A stretch of 64,000 nt of DNA from Coptis chinensis (taxonomy: Eukaryota; Streptophyta; Magnoliopsida; Ranunculales; Ranunculaceae), in assembly GCA_015680905.1 (NCBI GenBank), contig CM027380.1:48396001-48460000 (forward strand), given 5' to 3'. Positions 49,337 through 61,500 of this stretch are shown in pieces (the first letter of the stretch is position 1; every line of letters starts with the position of its first letter). The notes under the pieces were generated by a model. That model did no database searches. It was not told where the DNA came from and worked only from the letters and a program-made list of their open reading frames with translations. The position numbers were made by a program, and so were the translations under genes.

Positions 49337-51179
49337 AGATTGTATCTTCTTTTTGGCATTCATACATGCTTCTGTATAGAGGGAAAAAAAAACGAGGTGT
49401 GTGTTTGGGGGTCGTGGTCTGAAAAAATCCTTTACCTAGCATGGGAACATATGAAATATGTGTCGATGTATCTGAAAAATCAGAGATATGTATTAGAAAC
49501 TCAGGTACCATATATCGGTATTTTGGTATTTCCATTATATAGCCACCACCTTTTTTCCCCACTTTTAGTGGAACTTCAGCAATTTGATATGTTTGAAGAT
49601 ATTGTTCTTTGGGCCTTGTCACCTAGGTAGAATCTGTACAGGGTGGCCTCATTACAATTTTGTATAGTTATGTCTGGTCTTACCTCTTACACACTTTCAT
49701 CAGTCGCCACTGTATTCATCTCAGAATACTTGCAATTGTTTTTATGCTGATCATTTTTTTGGATGTCACATGTTATATATCTTATCAGAGTTCAGCTCTT
49801 AAAAGTACTAGAGACCCGAAAAACTATGCTACAAAAAGAACAAGGCATATGGCATTTGCACGTGTTGTAGCTGCAGGTTTTGAAATGGATCACATAGTAC
49901 ACTTAATATCTTTCGGGAATGCTTTGGAACCACCCGTTTAATGTAAGTGTTTCTTTATATATATATTTTTTCTCCTCGGGATATAAACATGTCATGCTAT
50001 TTATTCTTTCACTGATTAGAAATTGGCTGCAGTCATTTGTTTGGACTTCAAACTTAATCTACCAATGATTCCATCTATGTGTTGCAACAGGGATGCATGC
50101 ATAAAGCTTGTGCAGCTATGGAAGGAAAAGCATGAAATTGGCCAATGGCTTGAAATTGATTCAACTAGATTGTGGTGGGACTCTCCTACTTAAATTCTTC
50201 CTCAAAATGTCTATATCATTGCTGACTTGCCTTAATGTTCATACTGTTTTCATAATGAACAAGTTCTTTAACAGGAGAATGGAGTAAAATATAGGAGATT
50301 AGTTCTTGAGGTAAGTTATCAATGCTTCTATTTGACTACCTGGCATGATTTTGTTGTGATCACCATAACCTATTTTGTAGTGAATCTCCCATGCATGCTG
50401 CTGCTACCTATGACAAAAATAGTGGGTTAAATTATTAGGGGGCATTGGGTCTTAATGGTTCTTGACACATACCATCAATGGAAGTGTACTGGTTAGACTC
50501 TTTAAAAGATTTTTGAGGGCCACGGATCCATCTTTTAAATTATTAGTAAACACATGAGTGTAGTCTTTATTTATTGTATTTTTCATTGTATATTTGATTC
50601 TATCTTGAAAATAATGAGAATGAAACAAATGCATTTTTAGTGCGATCAAGACATCAAATATGTCCAAAAGAAAGAGAAAGATGAATCCAAATCCAAATTG
50701 GAACTGTGTGGCAGTAAGTTTAGTTTCTTTGGAATACAATACAAAATATCTTCCAATTTGTGTATGTGTTAATGCAAGTATTAATTACGTGTAGTTGCCC
50801 ACAACAACAAGGGGGGATTGTATGTGGATATTATGTATTGCACTTTATGTGAGATTTAGTAGAGGATTCTGGTCCACCACTCAAAAAGAAGGTGACTGTA
50901 AAGTAACATTATTTTTCATATAGTCTTAGCTAGCTTATAAATTGGTGCACGTGTAAATATGGTAGGCAATGCATTGCCTGCATTATTCATTTTCATAATA
51001 TTTATAATATATTTTCGTCGAACAGGTACTGGAGTTCTCTAGCAAGAAAAGTTACACCACTGAAATAGATGAAGTTCGTCTTGAATTCATCGACTTTATC
51101 CAACAATTCATAATTAGTTTCAAAAGTGACTTCTTGTGTCACTTAAAAAGTGACACAAAAATCCCTTCCTTTAGTAGTG

Positions 51180-51273
51180 ATGCGACTTTCTTTGCTATGC
51201 ACCTAATAGGGGATGGAAACAACACAAGTATGTGGCAAGATCCTTGGCACCCAGCAGGAATTCTTAAGGAATA
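51180..51273 (+). pseudogene. LINE B ORF2 fragment between insertions
   Basis: The reading LIGDGNNTSMWQDPWHPAGI matches the block (GNGxxTSFWxDPWxPxG) that lies between the RT and the zinc-binding domain of plant L1 ORF2. It is flanked by the CACTA right end and by the probable solo LTR, which proves that both lie inside LINE B. Confidence 0.85.
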
Positions 51274-52761
51274 TGATAAGAGCCCAAAACTGTAGTTTTA
51301 ACCCTGTAACAGTTATACTTTTAGACCAATTATGTGAGTAATAATTAAGAGTTAACACTGATTACGTGTTTTATGCATTTCAGGTTTCAAAGTCCATTAT
51401 GTGCAGAAATGTGCCACTTTAGTGAGATAAAGGAGGCAAAGGTCGGTTACTAAGGAGTTCCGTGATTAAAGGCCAAGATTCAAGAAGACAAAGCCTTTCT
51501 AAAGCCCGGTCAAAAGCTGAAAAGTCGACGCGGGCATAAACATCACACAAGTCAGCAGAACTTCCGAAGGCCGTATCTTTGGACTCAGACCTCGGAATGG
51601 GGCCTACCTTATGTCAAAACGACCGGCTCGGAAAGAGCTTTCCAACGGTCTAAGCCTTGATCCAATCAGAGGAGCAGAAGTGGACGAAAAGTCTGTTGAA
51701 GCCAACTGCAGCTGAAGAGGCCTTTTTGGACTGAAAGAATTGGGTTTTGGGCCTGATTCTTTGGCCCAAAATATGGCTCCAAGCCCATGCACGATTTTTG
51801 GATCTGAAAGTATAAAAACCAAAGCTTAACTCTTTGTTAATGGTAGCTAGTTAGACCTAAAACTATATAGAATTTTAGATCTAGTTTTCAGTAGAGTAAT
51901 TAAGTTTAAGTTCCATTTTCAATTCTTGTTTTAGATTAAGTCTTTGAATCATTGTTCTTGATTGATTAGATAAATAAAATAGTTATTTTGTCAATTTCGA
52001 ATTTTGTTATTTCGATTTATAGACCTAGTTTTAATTCTTGTCGATTATCAATTCGTAGTTTAAGTAGATTGAAACATTGTTAGTTAATTTAGTTAAGTTA
52101 GAATTTTAATATGATGTGTAATTATAATTCAATGGGAAATGATGGTTTGATGACTCAAGGCTAAAACCTCCATTAGAGGGGTTGATGAAGCTTTGATGAA
52201 AACTTAGTGGTATAGTATAGAAGCGTTGTAGAATCTATCCCACTCTAGAAGGTCGTGATTCGCCATGAGAATGGGTGGACGACCTCACATGCTAGTTAGT
52301 ATTTGGTAGAAATGCCAAGAACACTAGGGATTAGAACTCGAATTTCTTGCCGTAAGAACGTAAGAATCGAGATACAAGAATCTATGCTAGGTTATTAAGT
52401 TGGATTCGAGGTGGGTTTAAGTCCCCTCTAATCCTTTATCTAGATTAAAAAACAATCATATTTCCATAGCATTCGTAGTTAAATTCAACATAATCAATTT
52501 CATATTGTATCGTAGTATAACACCCTTCGTAAAGCTCTCATTAGACTTAAGACCGATTAATTAGATTAGAAAACATTCAATGCTAGAGAACTAGGAGTGG
52601 AACGAATTTGTTACTCCACTCTATTTCGATAGAATTGAGAGTAGAAACTTTGATAAATATAGACACGTAAGAAAAGTTTTAGTTTACTTACGTTTTGAGT
52701 TTCATCGTTCATTTCGTAGGTAAACTATTCAATTTTTATAATTATCAGAATACTTCCCACA
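51274..52761 (+). mobile_element. Probable solo LTR inside LINE B
   Basis: The block begins TGATAAGAGCCCAAAACTG and ends AATACTTCCCACA. It interrupts LINE B between HPAGILKEY and YRSTCNMNAIVSS. A TATAAAAACC box near 51809 and a T-rich, low-coding composition fit an LTR of about 1.5 kb. No internal region or second copy is present in the window. A target duplication is not clear (AGGAA against AGGAG at best), so the exact ends are uncertain. Confidence 0.5.
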
Positions 52762-53913
52762 GGAGCTGCGATATAGATCCACATGTAACATGAATGCTAT
52801 AGTATCGTCTATAATAGAGAATGGGAGATGGAGGGTGCCAAGCCATATTCGTTTACCTGGTATAATAACAGATCTGTTAGATGAAGTAAAGTTCACAGGA
52901 GAGGAAGACCAAATAGTGTGGGCTCAGTCTCAGCAAGGAAGCTACACTATGAAGGACACATATGATAGTGTCAGAGGTACGAAAGTTCCAGTAAGCTGGT
53001 ATAACATTATGTGGTTTACAAACCAAATACCCAGACATTCTTTTATAACATGGATGACACTAAAAAAAGGAATGAAAACTTTGCAGATTCTGAGAGAATG
53101 GAAGACGATACAGGATGATATCTGTGTGCTCTGTTGGAAAGAAATAGAGACAGAAGACCACCTGTTCTTCGAATGTACTTATGCTCAGTATGTATGGGCT
53201 GAACTGATAATGAGAGAGGGATACTCAAGGAGAAGAGCAGCAACATGGAATGAAGAGATACAGTGGGTTATCAAGGTGAGTGAAGGTAAAGGAGGGAAAC
53301 AAGATGCATTTCGATTATTGTTCACAGGATACTATTATTGGATTTGGCAGGAAAGGAACAGCAGAATATTTGAAAACAAAGTTTCGCTAGCAGCCACAGT
53401 AGTGAAGCTTGTTATCAAAGATGTCAGAACAAAACTCATATCTGTGAACATCAAAATGGACAGAGGGCCGGAAGAGATGAATTCATGAATAGATGGAATA
53501 TGGAAATGATGGAAAGACGAATCAAATGAATCAAATGCAAGTGGGAAAAAGCTCTAGAAGGAATATATAATATGAATTCGGATGGCACATTAACAAGTAA
53601 TGGAGGGGGATTGGCAGCTACTGTACGTAATGAGAATGGAGAGGTGATAGCGGTTGCACATGGAAGGTCAGAGTACAATAGCATTGCGATAATAGAGCTT
53701 GAAGGTGTAGAGCAAGGATTACAACTGGCGATGAAATATGGAGTTACAAGGCTGAAGGCACAAACCGACTCGCAAAATGTGGTAGCATTCATCACACAGA
53801 ATGTATACCCATGGGAAGCAATACATCTGATGGTGAGCTTGAGAAGAATGGCAACAACATTTGAAGTTTTTTCTATTGTTCATATTTATAGAGAATGTAA
53901 TGCTTGCTTCTAA
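52762..53913 (+). pseudogene. LINE B ORF2, zinc-binding and RNase H part
   Basis: The frame 52790-53488 holds the reverse-transcriptase zinc-binding region: VSWYNIMWFTNQIPRHSFIT, CVLCWKEIETEDHLFFECTY (CX2CX7HX4C) and YYYWIWQERNSRIF. A TGA at 53486-53488 ends it. An RNase H domain follows at 53560-53913 with NSDGTLTSNGGGLAATVRNE (Asp), IIELEGVEQGLQLA (Glu) and LKAQTDSQNVVAF (Asp). The 3' UTR runs to the A run at 54092. Confidence 0.92.
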
Positions 53914-54103
53914 AATCCCAACTGTTAGTTTTATAGAATTAATTCCTAGTTCCTTTGCAGAGGATGTAAAGAAAATAATTTTTGAGGATGCAGCAGGGAG
54001 AGAGTATGTGGGAGAATGTAATGGAAACTAAGTTCGTTTATCTTATTAATAATATAGGGGTAAGGAACCTCTAAAAAACCCTGCTTTTTTAAAAAAAAAA
54101 AAA

Positions 54104-57100
54104 GTTTGGAATTATAATGTGTTCCGCAACATTCACTTCCGGATAAGAAAACTAAGAGAAGATATGAATATCTGTAAGCAGAATCCCAACTACGACCTCG
54201 AAGAAGAGAACACGCTACAAGAAGAATTGAGTCAAGCTCTGAAACTTGAAGAAAAACTTTGGAGGGATAAATCACGAGATACCATGCTTCATTGTGATGG
54301 TACCAACTCTCGATTTTTCCACATGTCCACGGTGGTGAGAAGAAATCGCATAACAATAAATAAGATCAGAGCCACTACTGGAAACTGGGTAGAAGGAAGA
54401 GATTAGATTAGCAACACCATTGTTGAGCATTTCCAAAACCTCTTCACATGTTCAAACCCTAACATCCATGTCGCCGACTTGAACATAATTGAGCCTACCA
54501 TCACAGATGCAGAAAATCTTGATCTCACTTGGGCTGTTACTATCAGTGAGATTTGAGACACCTTATTCTCTATGGACCCTCATAAAGCACCGGGACCGGA
54601 TGGTTTTACTCCCTTATTCTACCAAAAATATTAATTAGGACATCATCCACCTTGATCTCTTGCATACTATGCAAAGTTTTATGACTTCTAACCATCTTCT
54701 GGCTGAGTTAAACCACACAAACATCATCCTTATACCCAAAGTCCAGGGCCCAAAAAATCTAAACCAATTTCGACCTATCAGCCTTTGCAATGTCAGTCTT
54801 AGAATCATCGCTAAGATTCTTGCAAACTGCCTCAAACCACTACTCGAGAAGATCATATCTCCATCCCATAGTGCTTTTGTCAAGGGAAGACAAATCTTTG
54901 ACAATATTGTTCTAGCCCATGAGATTATCAGGACTCTCAAGTGAAAGAAAGGCGCAGTTGGTTGTATGGCCATAAAACTAGATATGAGCAAAGCTTTCGA
55001 CATAGTTGAATGGAGTTTTCTTTTAAAAACGTTAGAAGCTTTTGGCTTCTGCGAGAAATAGAGGAATTGGATTAAACAGTGCATCTCAACTACTTTTCTA
55101 TCTTTTAAGATGAATGGTTCTCCTACTGGTCTCTTTAAGCCAGAGCGAGAAATTAGGCACGGAGATCCTCTTTCGCTTTTCTTCTTCATTATATGTGCGG
55201 AAGTTCTATCTAGACTCCTTGACAATGCCGAAATCAACAAGCAACTCCATGGGATCAAAATTAGCCGATCAGATACTCCCATATCTCACTTGCTATTTGC
55301 TGATGGCAGTTTTATTTTTTGCAGGGCTAATATTGATGAGTCTCACAAGCTCAGAGATATTCTTGATGTTTTAAAGAATGTCTCTAGCCAGGAAATAAAA
55401 TTTCAAAAATTTGGCATTTTCTTCAGCAAGAACACTCACCACAAACACAAGAGATTGGTGAAACGGATTCTTAATATTAACAAAAGTATTACTTCGGACA
55501 AGTACCTAGGAGCACCCTTGGTATTAAGCAGACGGAGTACACAAGACTTTAATGAGGTCACTACTCGAGTTTTTCAAAGGATGGAAGGCTGGAGAGCTAA
55601 GATTCTCTCCCAGGCAGGAAAAGTCACTCTCATCAAATCAGTCACTTCAGCCATACCGTCCAATCTTATGTCAATATTTGATGTACTGGCTACCACATGT
55701 TCCAAACTAGACTCATTGAATGCAAACTTCTTTTGGGGACAGAATGAGAACAATGCAAACAAAACTCATTTCATTTGCTGGAACAAAGTTTGTCAACCCG
55801 GCCAAATCACAGGGCGGGCTAGGCATCAGACTTGCCTCAAACCACAACACAGCTTTACTGGCTAAGCTTTTTGGAGATTGATCAAAGAACCTAAAAAGAA
55901 TTGGGCATCTAGCCTTATCAAAAAGTATTCTCCTAGAACACCCATTCTCAAAGAAAAAAACTTGTCTCATTCCTCCAAAATTTGGAAGGGCATTATAAAA
56001 GCTCGGAATGAAATCCTGCCAAACTTGTGTTGGCATATTGGTAATGGTGCAAACATTGATATTTGGTTGGATCCGTGGATCCCTACCATATGTGACCATA
56101 AACCTTTTGGGCCACCACCCAAGCCAAACCAGTTTAAGTTTGTATCCGATCTTATTGATCCCATAACCAGGGTATGGAACTTGGATATTATAAATAAGTT
56201 ATTCATCTCCGCAGTGGCAGACAAAATTCTTAAGATCCCACTCAGTCAGACTGTTCATGAAGATACTATCAGATGGTTGGGAGAGAAGATTGGTGAACTC
56301 ATAGTTAAATTAGTGTACCAAGAAAATTCACATTTTTTTTGGAATTACATCTGGCACCTCGACATTGCTCAACAGGTAAAGCTCTTCTTATGGAAAGCAA
56401 CAAAAAATGCCTTGCCGACAAAGAAAAATTTGAGTTACCGGAATATAGTTCAGTCATCTACCTGTTCGAGATGTAATAACCAGGTGGAGTCAACCTCCCA
56501 TGCTCTCTTCCATTGTACTATGCTCAAGCGTATTTGGTATGATTCTGGTCTTGGCCTAAGAACTGAAAATTGGAACCCGAGTGATAAGCTCACCTCCGTC
56601 TTGAGTAGTCTTATCAATCGACACAATAATAAGCACGATATCATTGACATGTTTAGCTCTGTAGCTACAACCATGTACTCCACATGAATGACCTCACCTT
56701 CAACAACAAGCAAACTCTTATCACCACTATCCTCTTCAGGGCAAGCACTTACATCACCAATAACAACCAACCACTTATCAGGAGTACCAATTGGCCCATC
56801 ATAGGCTGATCATATTGGTGTTACATATCTACAAATGCATCTTGGGTGGACAATTACACCGAAGCAGGCCTTGGTTTTGCTTTATGGAACTCTGTTGGTA
56901 TATGCATTGGTGCAGGACATGACAGGGTAGAGCTGGGGATGCAGAAGAGGCTAAAGCCAGAGCTATCCTTGAAGGACTGCAATTAGCACAACGGTTGCAA
57001 ATAAATAAAGTAGCAATATTGTCAGACTGTCAAACCCTTGTTGCTGTCTTGGAGCGTAGAGGAATAATGCTTTCCTAGGGAGCAACGTCTACAACTCATG

Positions 57101-57268
57101 ATATATACTTCTTATTATCTAAATTTGTTGAGTGTAAACTTTACTATGTTAATAGGACCCTGAACTTTGTCGCCCATAGTTTAGCTTTTAGAGGTAGACG
57201 GGCCCCTCCGTACTTTTGTCTGGACCCTGTTTCAACACGGTCCTTAGTTGAGTTATCATCGAGTCTGT
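54104..57268 (+). pseudogene. LINE A ORF2, RT, zinc-binding and RNase H part
   Basis: Continuation of 30974-31860. KVWNYNVFRNIHFRIRKLRE leads to SMDPHKAPGPDGFTPLFYQK and, after frame slips, NQFRPISLCNVSLRIIAKIL and FVKGRQIFDNIVLAHEIIRT. The catalytic site reads LLFADGSFIF, with Gly in place of the second Asp. YLGAPLVLSRRS and WRAKILSQAGKVTLIKSVTS follow. The zinc-binding region ends CSRCNNQVESTSHALFHC. The RNase H region (56810-57268) has AEEAKARAILEGLQLAQRLQ-like residues, ILSDCQTLVAVLE and LNFVAHSLAF. At least seven stops or frameshifts are present. The 3' UTR ends in a long A tail from 57325. Confidence 0.9.
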
Positions 57269-57324
57269 AATTTTGTAATCTTAGGGAGTCGGCCCCTTTT
57301 TAGGGGCTAACTCTCTTTTGCTCA

Positions 57325-57369
57325 AAAAAAAAAAAAAAAAACAAAAAAAAAAAAAAAAAAAAAAAGAAA
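57325..57369 (+). repeat. LINE A poly(A) tail, left part
   Basis: About 40 A residues with single C and G interruptions. The tail is split by the MULE and continues at 63746-63761, just before the 14-bp target duplication. Confidence 0.9.
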
Positions 57370-57551
57370 GGTTAGTTAGGGATTGGTCCTACTTATTTAG
57401 GGGTATTTAGGGATAGGTCCTAAAATTATCGATTATTAGGGATTGGTCCTACTTCTATCGATTGACCTTGAGTCGTCTCAGTTGACCATGGTCAACCCAT
57501 TTTATAATAATAAAATTTTCATTTTTTTACCAAAATGGCCAAACTACCCTT
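57370..57551 (+). repeat. MULE left TIR
   Basis: Contains the internal direct repeat TTAGGGATTGGTCCTACTT twice and TTGACCATGGTCAA, a local palindrome. It ends at CAAACTACCCTT. It pairs with 63565-63745. Confidence 0.93.
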
Positions 57552-57671
57552 CGCATGTGCTTCGCATGTGACTTTAGAGAGACATTTAAAATAGCCATGT
57601 GTCAAAAATCTGAAGCATTTGATCTAATGGCCAAAATTATAGAGTCATTGGAAGTTGTCTCTTTGCTGTAC

Positions 57672-57679
57672 TATAAGAG
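57672..57679 (+). promoter_or_regulatory. TATA-like box of the short MULE gene
   Basis: TATAAGAG lies 56 bp upstream of the ATG at 57735 and 120 bp inside the left TIR, a suitable place for a TIR-driven promoter. Assignment is by motif and distance only. Confidence 0.4.
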
Positions 57680-57734
57680 AAGGCGTTCAACACTCACACT
57701 CTTCACTCAACAGCCTAAACACTGAAGCAAAAAC

Positions 57735-58246
57735 ATGGGTGGAGCTCCTGTTTAGACTTTCATTATACCAAAGGTATGAAATCAACTTAAATGGTAAATT
57801 CACCAAAGGTATTTCATGAACTTAAATTGAAACTCCTTTAATGGCAGAAAAGTAGGATGAAAGCCTAATTAACTTAAATACAGGAGGGGTTAAATCCTAA
57901 AAGACTAATTCTATGTTGTATCAAATTCTAACTTTTTTTGAACTTGGTTTATTGACAGATCTGTCAGCTATTTGAGCAAGAAGGCCACACTGCTCCAACT
58001 TGTCCCTACCTTAATAGGAGATGCAGGGAGGATAATTGCAAGGGGATCATGTATTTGCCCAAGAGTTGGGATAAAACAACAGGCAAAGTCGTTGGAATGT
58101 GGCTGCAATGCGACTGGGTTGGATGTTTTAATAGGGAGATGCAATACATTGACTGCAACCAACCTATGTTGCCTACTGAAAACAAGACTACACTTGTCCT
58201 AGATTGTAATGCGTGTGGCAATGAGTGTTGTTGTGTTATTGAATAG
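57735..58246 (+). pseudogene. Short Cys-rich MULE gene with degenerate CCHC knuckle
   Basis: Exon 1 (57735-57773) reads MGGAPV, a TAG at 57753-57755, then TFIIPK. A GT-AG intron (57774-57958) follows, and exon 2 (57959-58246) joins in phase 0, ending in TAG. Exon 2 begins ICQLFEQEGHTAPTC, which has exact CX2CX4HX4C spacing with Phe in place of the second Cys. It goes on with RRCREDNCKG, MWLQCDWVGCF and CNACGNECCC. The Cys pairs suggest more zinc-binding sites. The 108-residue product is much too short for a transposase. The gene converges on the transposase gene, with 341 bp between their ends. The TAG could be a CAG (Gln) changed by C to T. The function is unknown. Confidence 0.6.
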
Positions 58247-58587
58247 GTTATCCTAAGTGAGGTTCTATATGATGTAAGGCCTCATTGAAAATGATTCAAA
58301 TAAAGGTTCTTGGTTATGAAATAAAAGTTCTTGGTTATGAAATATAGATTTACCTACAACAATTCAAATCTTAAACTCAGCAATGTCACTCAGACAATAT
58401 TAACAAGGGTACCAAAACAATGTCAGCATCTGATAACAATCAAAAGATATGGCCACATACATAAACCTGACCCAAAATGAACAATATCATATAGACCATT
58501 TCTCAAGTATATGTAACACAAAACAACCCAAACAACAAAATATGGACAAATATTCACTGACAAGCCCCAAAAGGATTCAAAAACTAA

Positions 58588-61500
58588 CTATTGTGTAAGT
58601 GGCTCTCTTGCTCTCTGATTTGCATTCACTGGAGGAGTTGATGGAGTTTCTACATTGTCATCACCAAACAACAAGCCATACAAGCCAGAGAATTCTCTAC
58701 CCCTTCCCCTTCCATTCCCTCCTCTTCCTGTTCTGCCTCCTCTTGGCCTTCCTCTCCCTCCCCTGCCTAGAGCTTGTGGTTCTTGCACTGGAGCTACCTC
58801 TTACACTGGGGCTCCTCTTCCTCTACCTCCCCTGCCTGGGGGTTGTTCTACTTGTGGTTCTTGCAATGGAGTTGCCTCTTGCACTAGGGCTCCTCTTCCT
58901 TTCCCTCCCCTGCCTCTCCTTCCCCTACCTTGTGTTGGTGCCTCTTGTTGTTGTTGTACTTGGGGTGGTGGCTGTTGCTGACTTACTTCTTGCTCTGTTT
59001 GGGCACCTGCTCACTTATTGAATTAGTGTTTGCATAAGGTAAGGTTTATGCAGTCATGCACTAACCATACTCATGCATTTTGCTTTCAATATTCAACTAA
59101 CATACCTTTACTTTTCTTCCCTTTTCTTTGCTGCATTGGAGGTGCATCTTCTTGCATTGGAGGAGCTTGTTGTTGCATCTGAGGTCCATCTTGCATATGA
59201 GGTTCATCTTGCATCTGAGGTCCATCTTGCAGTCCATCTTGCACTTGGGATGCTGTGACATCATGAGTATCATTAAACATTGAAGGATACATCACAATCA
59301 CATTATAACCAACTGTGACATCATGAGTATCATTAGACATTGAAGGATACCTTTTCTTTTCTTCTTCTTGCCAAATTCCCCTTTTTTCCTTGCATCACAT
59401 GATTTGGAATTGTGACCTTCTTCTTGACACTTTGCACATTTCTTTTTTGACTTGGGCATTTCATCATCTGCCCTAATTCTCTGCTTCCTTGGTCTTCCTG
59501 GTTGTGTGGAGACTTCAGGAGGCAGTACCAATTCTTTGTCCAAGGTCTGTTAAGAAAAATACATTACAAATTACATACAAATAAAATAAATAAATTGCTA
59601 AATAACAAAACTATTAGGAAAGGGGCATCACTCACTATTTCTGGCCAATCCTCTATATTATCAAGTGGATACAAATAACTTGCGTAAGTTGCTTTGAAGG
59701 CCTCAGCACTAAAATAAGGACTACAATACCTGCCATATAATGAAAAAAAATATAAAGAAAGTACCCAAGAGAATGCACATATAGACACAAGTGATTTACC
59801 TAGACCATGGTTCCCTCCTTGACCTGAGTACTGCAACTGCATGCACACATGGCACTCCTGACATTTGCCACTCAATGCAAGAGTATTCTTGCTTTTGGAT
59901 TTCCACATTATACTTCTTCCCAGTTAGGTGGCTTATTGCTAAATACTGAGTCTCAGTTACACCTCTGATCTCATAATTGTTATACCTCTCCTCTCTCTTC
60001 TTAATCATGTACAAAACATTTGGAACAACACCATGTTCAAAAGACTTCATTGACAACATTCGCCTATCATAGATGGACTTCAACAAAAGCAGGTTATACA
60101 TGTCTATAAACTGGACCAAAGGTTTATCTCTTATTTTCAAAATCCATGAGTTGAAAGACTCACTGAAATTGTTAGTAAACTCATCACACTTTGATGTCCA
60201 ATCAAAGTGTGCTCTAGCCCAACACTCCCTTGGCTCATTATCTAACCAATCCAATGCTGCACTATCAGTTTTGTTTATGGTTCCTAAGATCCTAGTCAAT
60301 TCTGGTAGCTTGTATGTCATTGCAGCTTCCCAAGCAAGACTCTCCCATAATTCACCAGGAAACTTAGCTTTAAATTTTTTATACATATGTCTGAAACAAA
60401 ATTTGCAACAAGAAATACATGTACAAGTTAAAACAACATTATAACAAAGTCTGAAACAACATTGCAACAAGAAATACACATGTATGAAACATTAGATATG
60501 GCTTGATGAGATTTATAACAAAATACATGTATGAGTTAAAACAACAACCTGTGATTAGAATCTGGGAAGTATTCTCGCGGTGGTACCAATCCTTCACACA
60601 CAATCACTAATGAATGTTAACTTTTCCTTGTGCTTGATGAGATGTGGCTTCAATTCAGACAAAAAAAGCCTCCATGTATCTTTGTTCTCACCTTTGCACA
60701 CATAAAAACCAATAGGCAAAAGCCCATTCATGGCATCCAGTCTTATAGCAGTCAAACAACACCCACCATACTTACCTTTGAGAAAACAGCCATCAAGCCC
60801 AATCACTGGTCTACACCCAGTCACCCACCCATCTAGTGAACCCTTGAATGTAATGACTACACCAACAAATGTCTGATTGCTATCTTTCACAAACCATTTA
60901 ACAAGGCTACCATGATTGGACTTCTCTATCTGTCTACACATCTCTGGGACTACTTGATACCCAACTTCATAATTTCCATTAATTTTTTCTAGCATCAAAA
61001 CTCTACTAGACCAGGCAGTCCAATAAGATATACTAACTCCAAACTCACAAAAAATCTCTTTCTGTATATCCCTTGGTTTGTAATCAGGATGATCTCTCAT
61101 TTTGTCAACAAGTGTTTTAGCTACCCATGGTGATGTAGCCTGTGCATACTTGTTTTCATCATCAGCCTCACATGTATGCTGGTCCAAAAACTTCCTAAGA
61201 ATGAATGTGTGATTGTCTCTTTTGGTAACAGAGGCACTTACTTTCCACTGACAATAGAAATCTTTACATTCTAAAATGAGCCTCTCCTTGTCATTCTTCA
61301 GATGTCTATAGCTAAACTTCTTTCTAATTGCCAAATTTATGAAAAAATCCCTACAAGCCTCAACTATTGGCCAAGACATTTTAGGCTTCAAGTCACACAC
61401 AAAAACATTCTCAACTTTTGGTCCTGCAAGTTTAGCCATCTCCTCTACCTCAAATATGTTTGTACTGACCCTCACAACACTAGAGTCACTACCTTGTATC

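Larger units (their letters stand above)
42540..51179. mobile_element. 5'-truncated CACTA copy, related to 13304-17877
   Basis: The right end (50433-51179) closely matches 15697-16395 plus 17805-17877 of the complete CACTA and finishes with GTGACACAAAAATCCCTTCC then TTTAGTAGTG. The left part (about 42590-42765) matches the leader region of the complete CACTA near 13775-13915 (CCCTCCCAACTAACTCT, CGCGCAAGAAGTTTAAGG). The terminal CACTACTAAAAG is missing on the left, and the 62-71-bp array is absent. A block of LINE B ORF2 (end of RT) is also gone at this site, so insertion was accompanied or followed by deletion. It is interrupted by an LTR element (43693-49336). Confidence 0.75.
31860..54104 (+). 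mobile_element. LINE B, L1-type, inserted in LINE A ORF2
   Basis: LINE B starts about 31830-31886 and ends in a 13-base A run at 54092-54104, after which LINE A resumes with VWNYNVFRNIHFRIRKL. It encodes ORF1 (31886-33524) and ORF2 (33521 onward) with endonuclease, RT, zinc-binding and RNase H regions. ORF2 is split at 35646/42286 by an LTR element, at about 42540/51180 by a CACTA copy and at 51273/52762 by a probable solo LTR. No clear target duplication was seen. About 8 codons of LINE A seem to be missing at the junction, so a small target deletion is likely. It is younger than LINE A and older than its own insertions. Confidence 0.85.

Noticed and set aside
49660-49941. 93-codon + strand frame as a stand-alone gene
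   Set aside because: Only its last half looks coding, and it begins mid-intron; kept as an exon-like scrap of the CACTA cargo instead.
54635-55282. 215-codon - strand frame
   Set aside because: Lies opposite the reverse transcriptase of LINE A, whose + strand motifs (FRPISLCN, FADG) are clear.
58599-59021. 140-codon + strand Leu-rich frame that looks like a membrane protein
   Set aside because: Antisense of the Gly/Arg-rich transposase tail; hydrophobicity comes from CTT/CCT complements of RGG codons.
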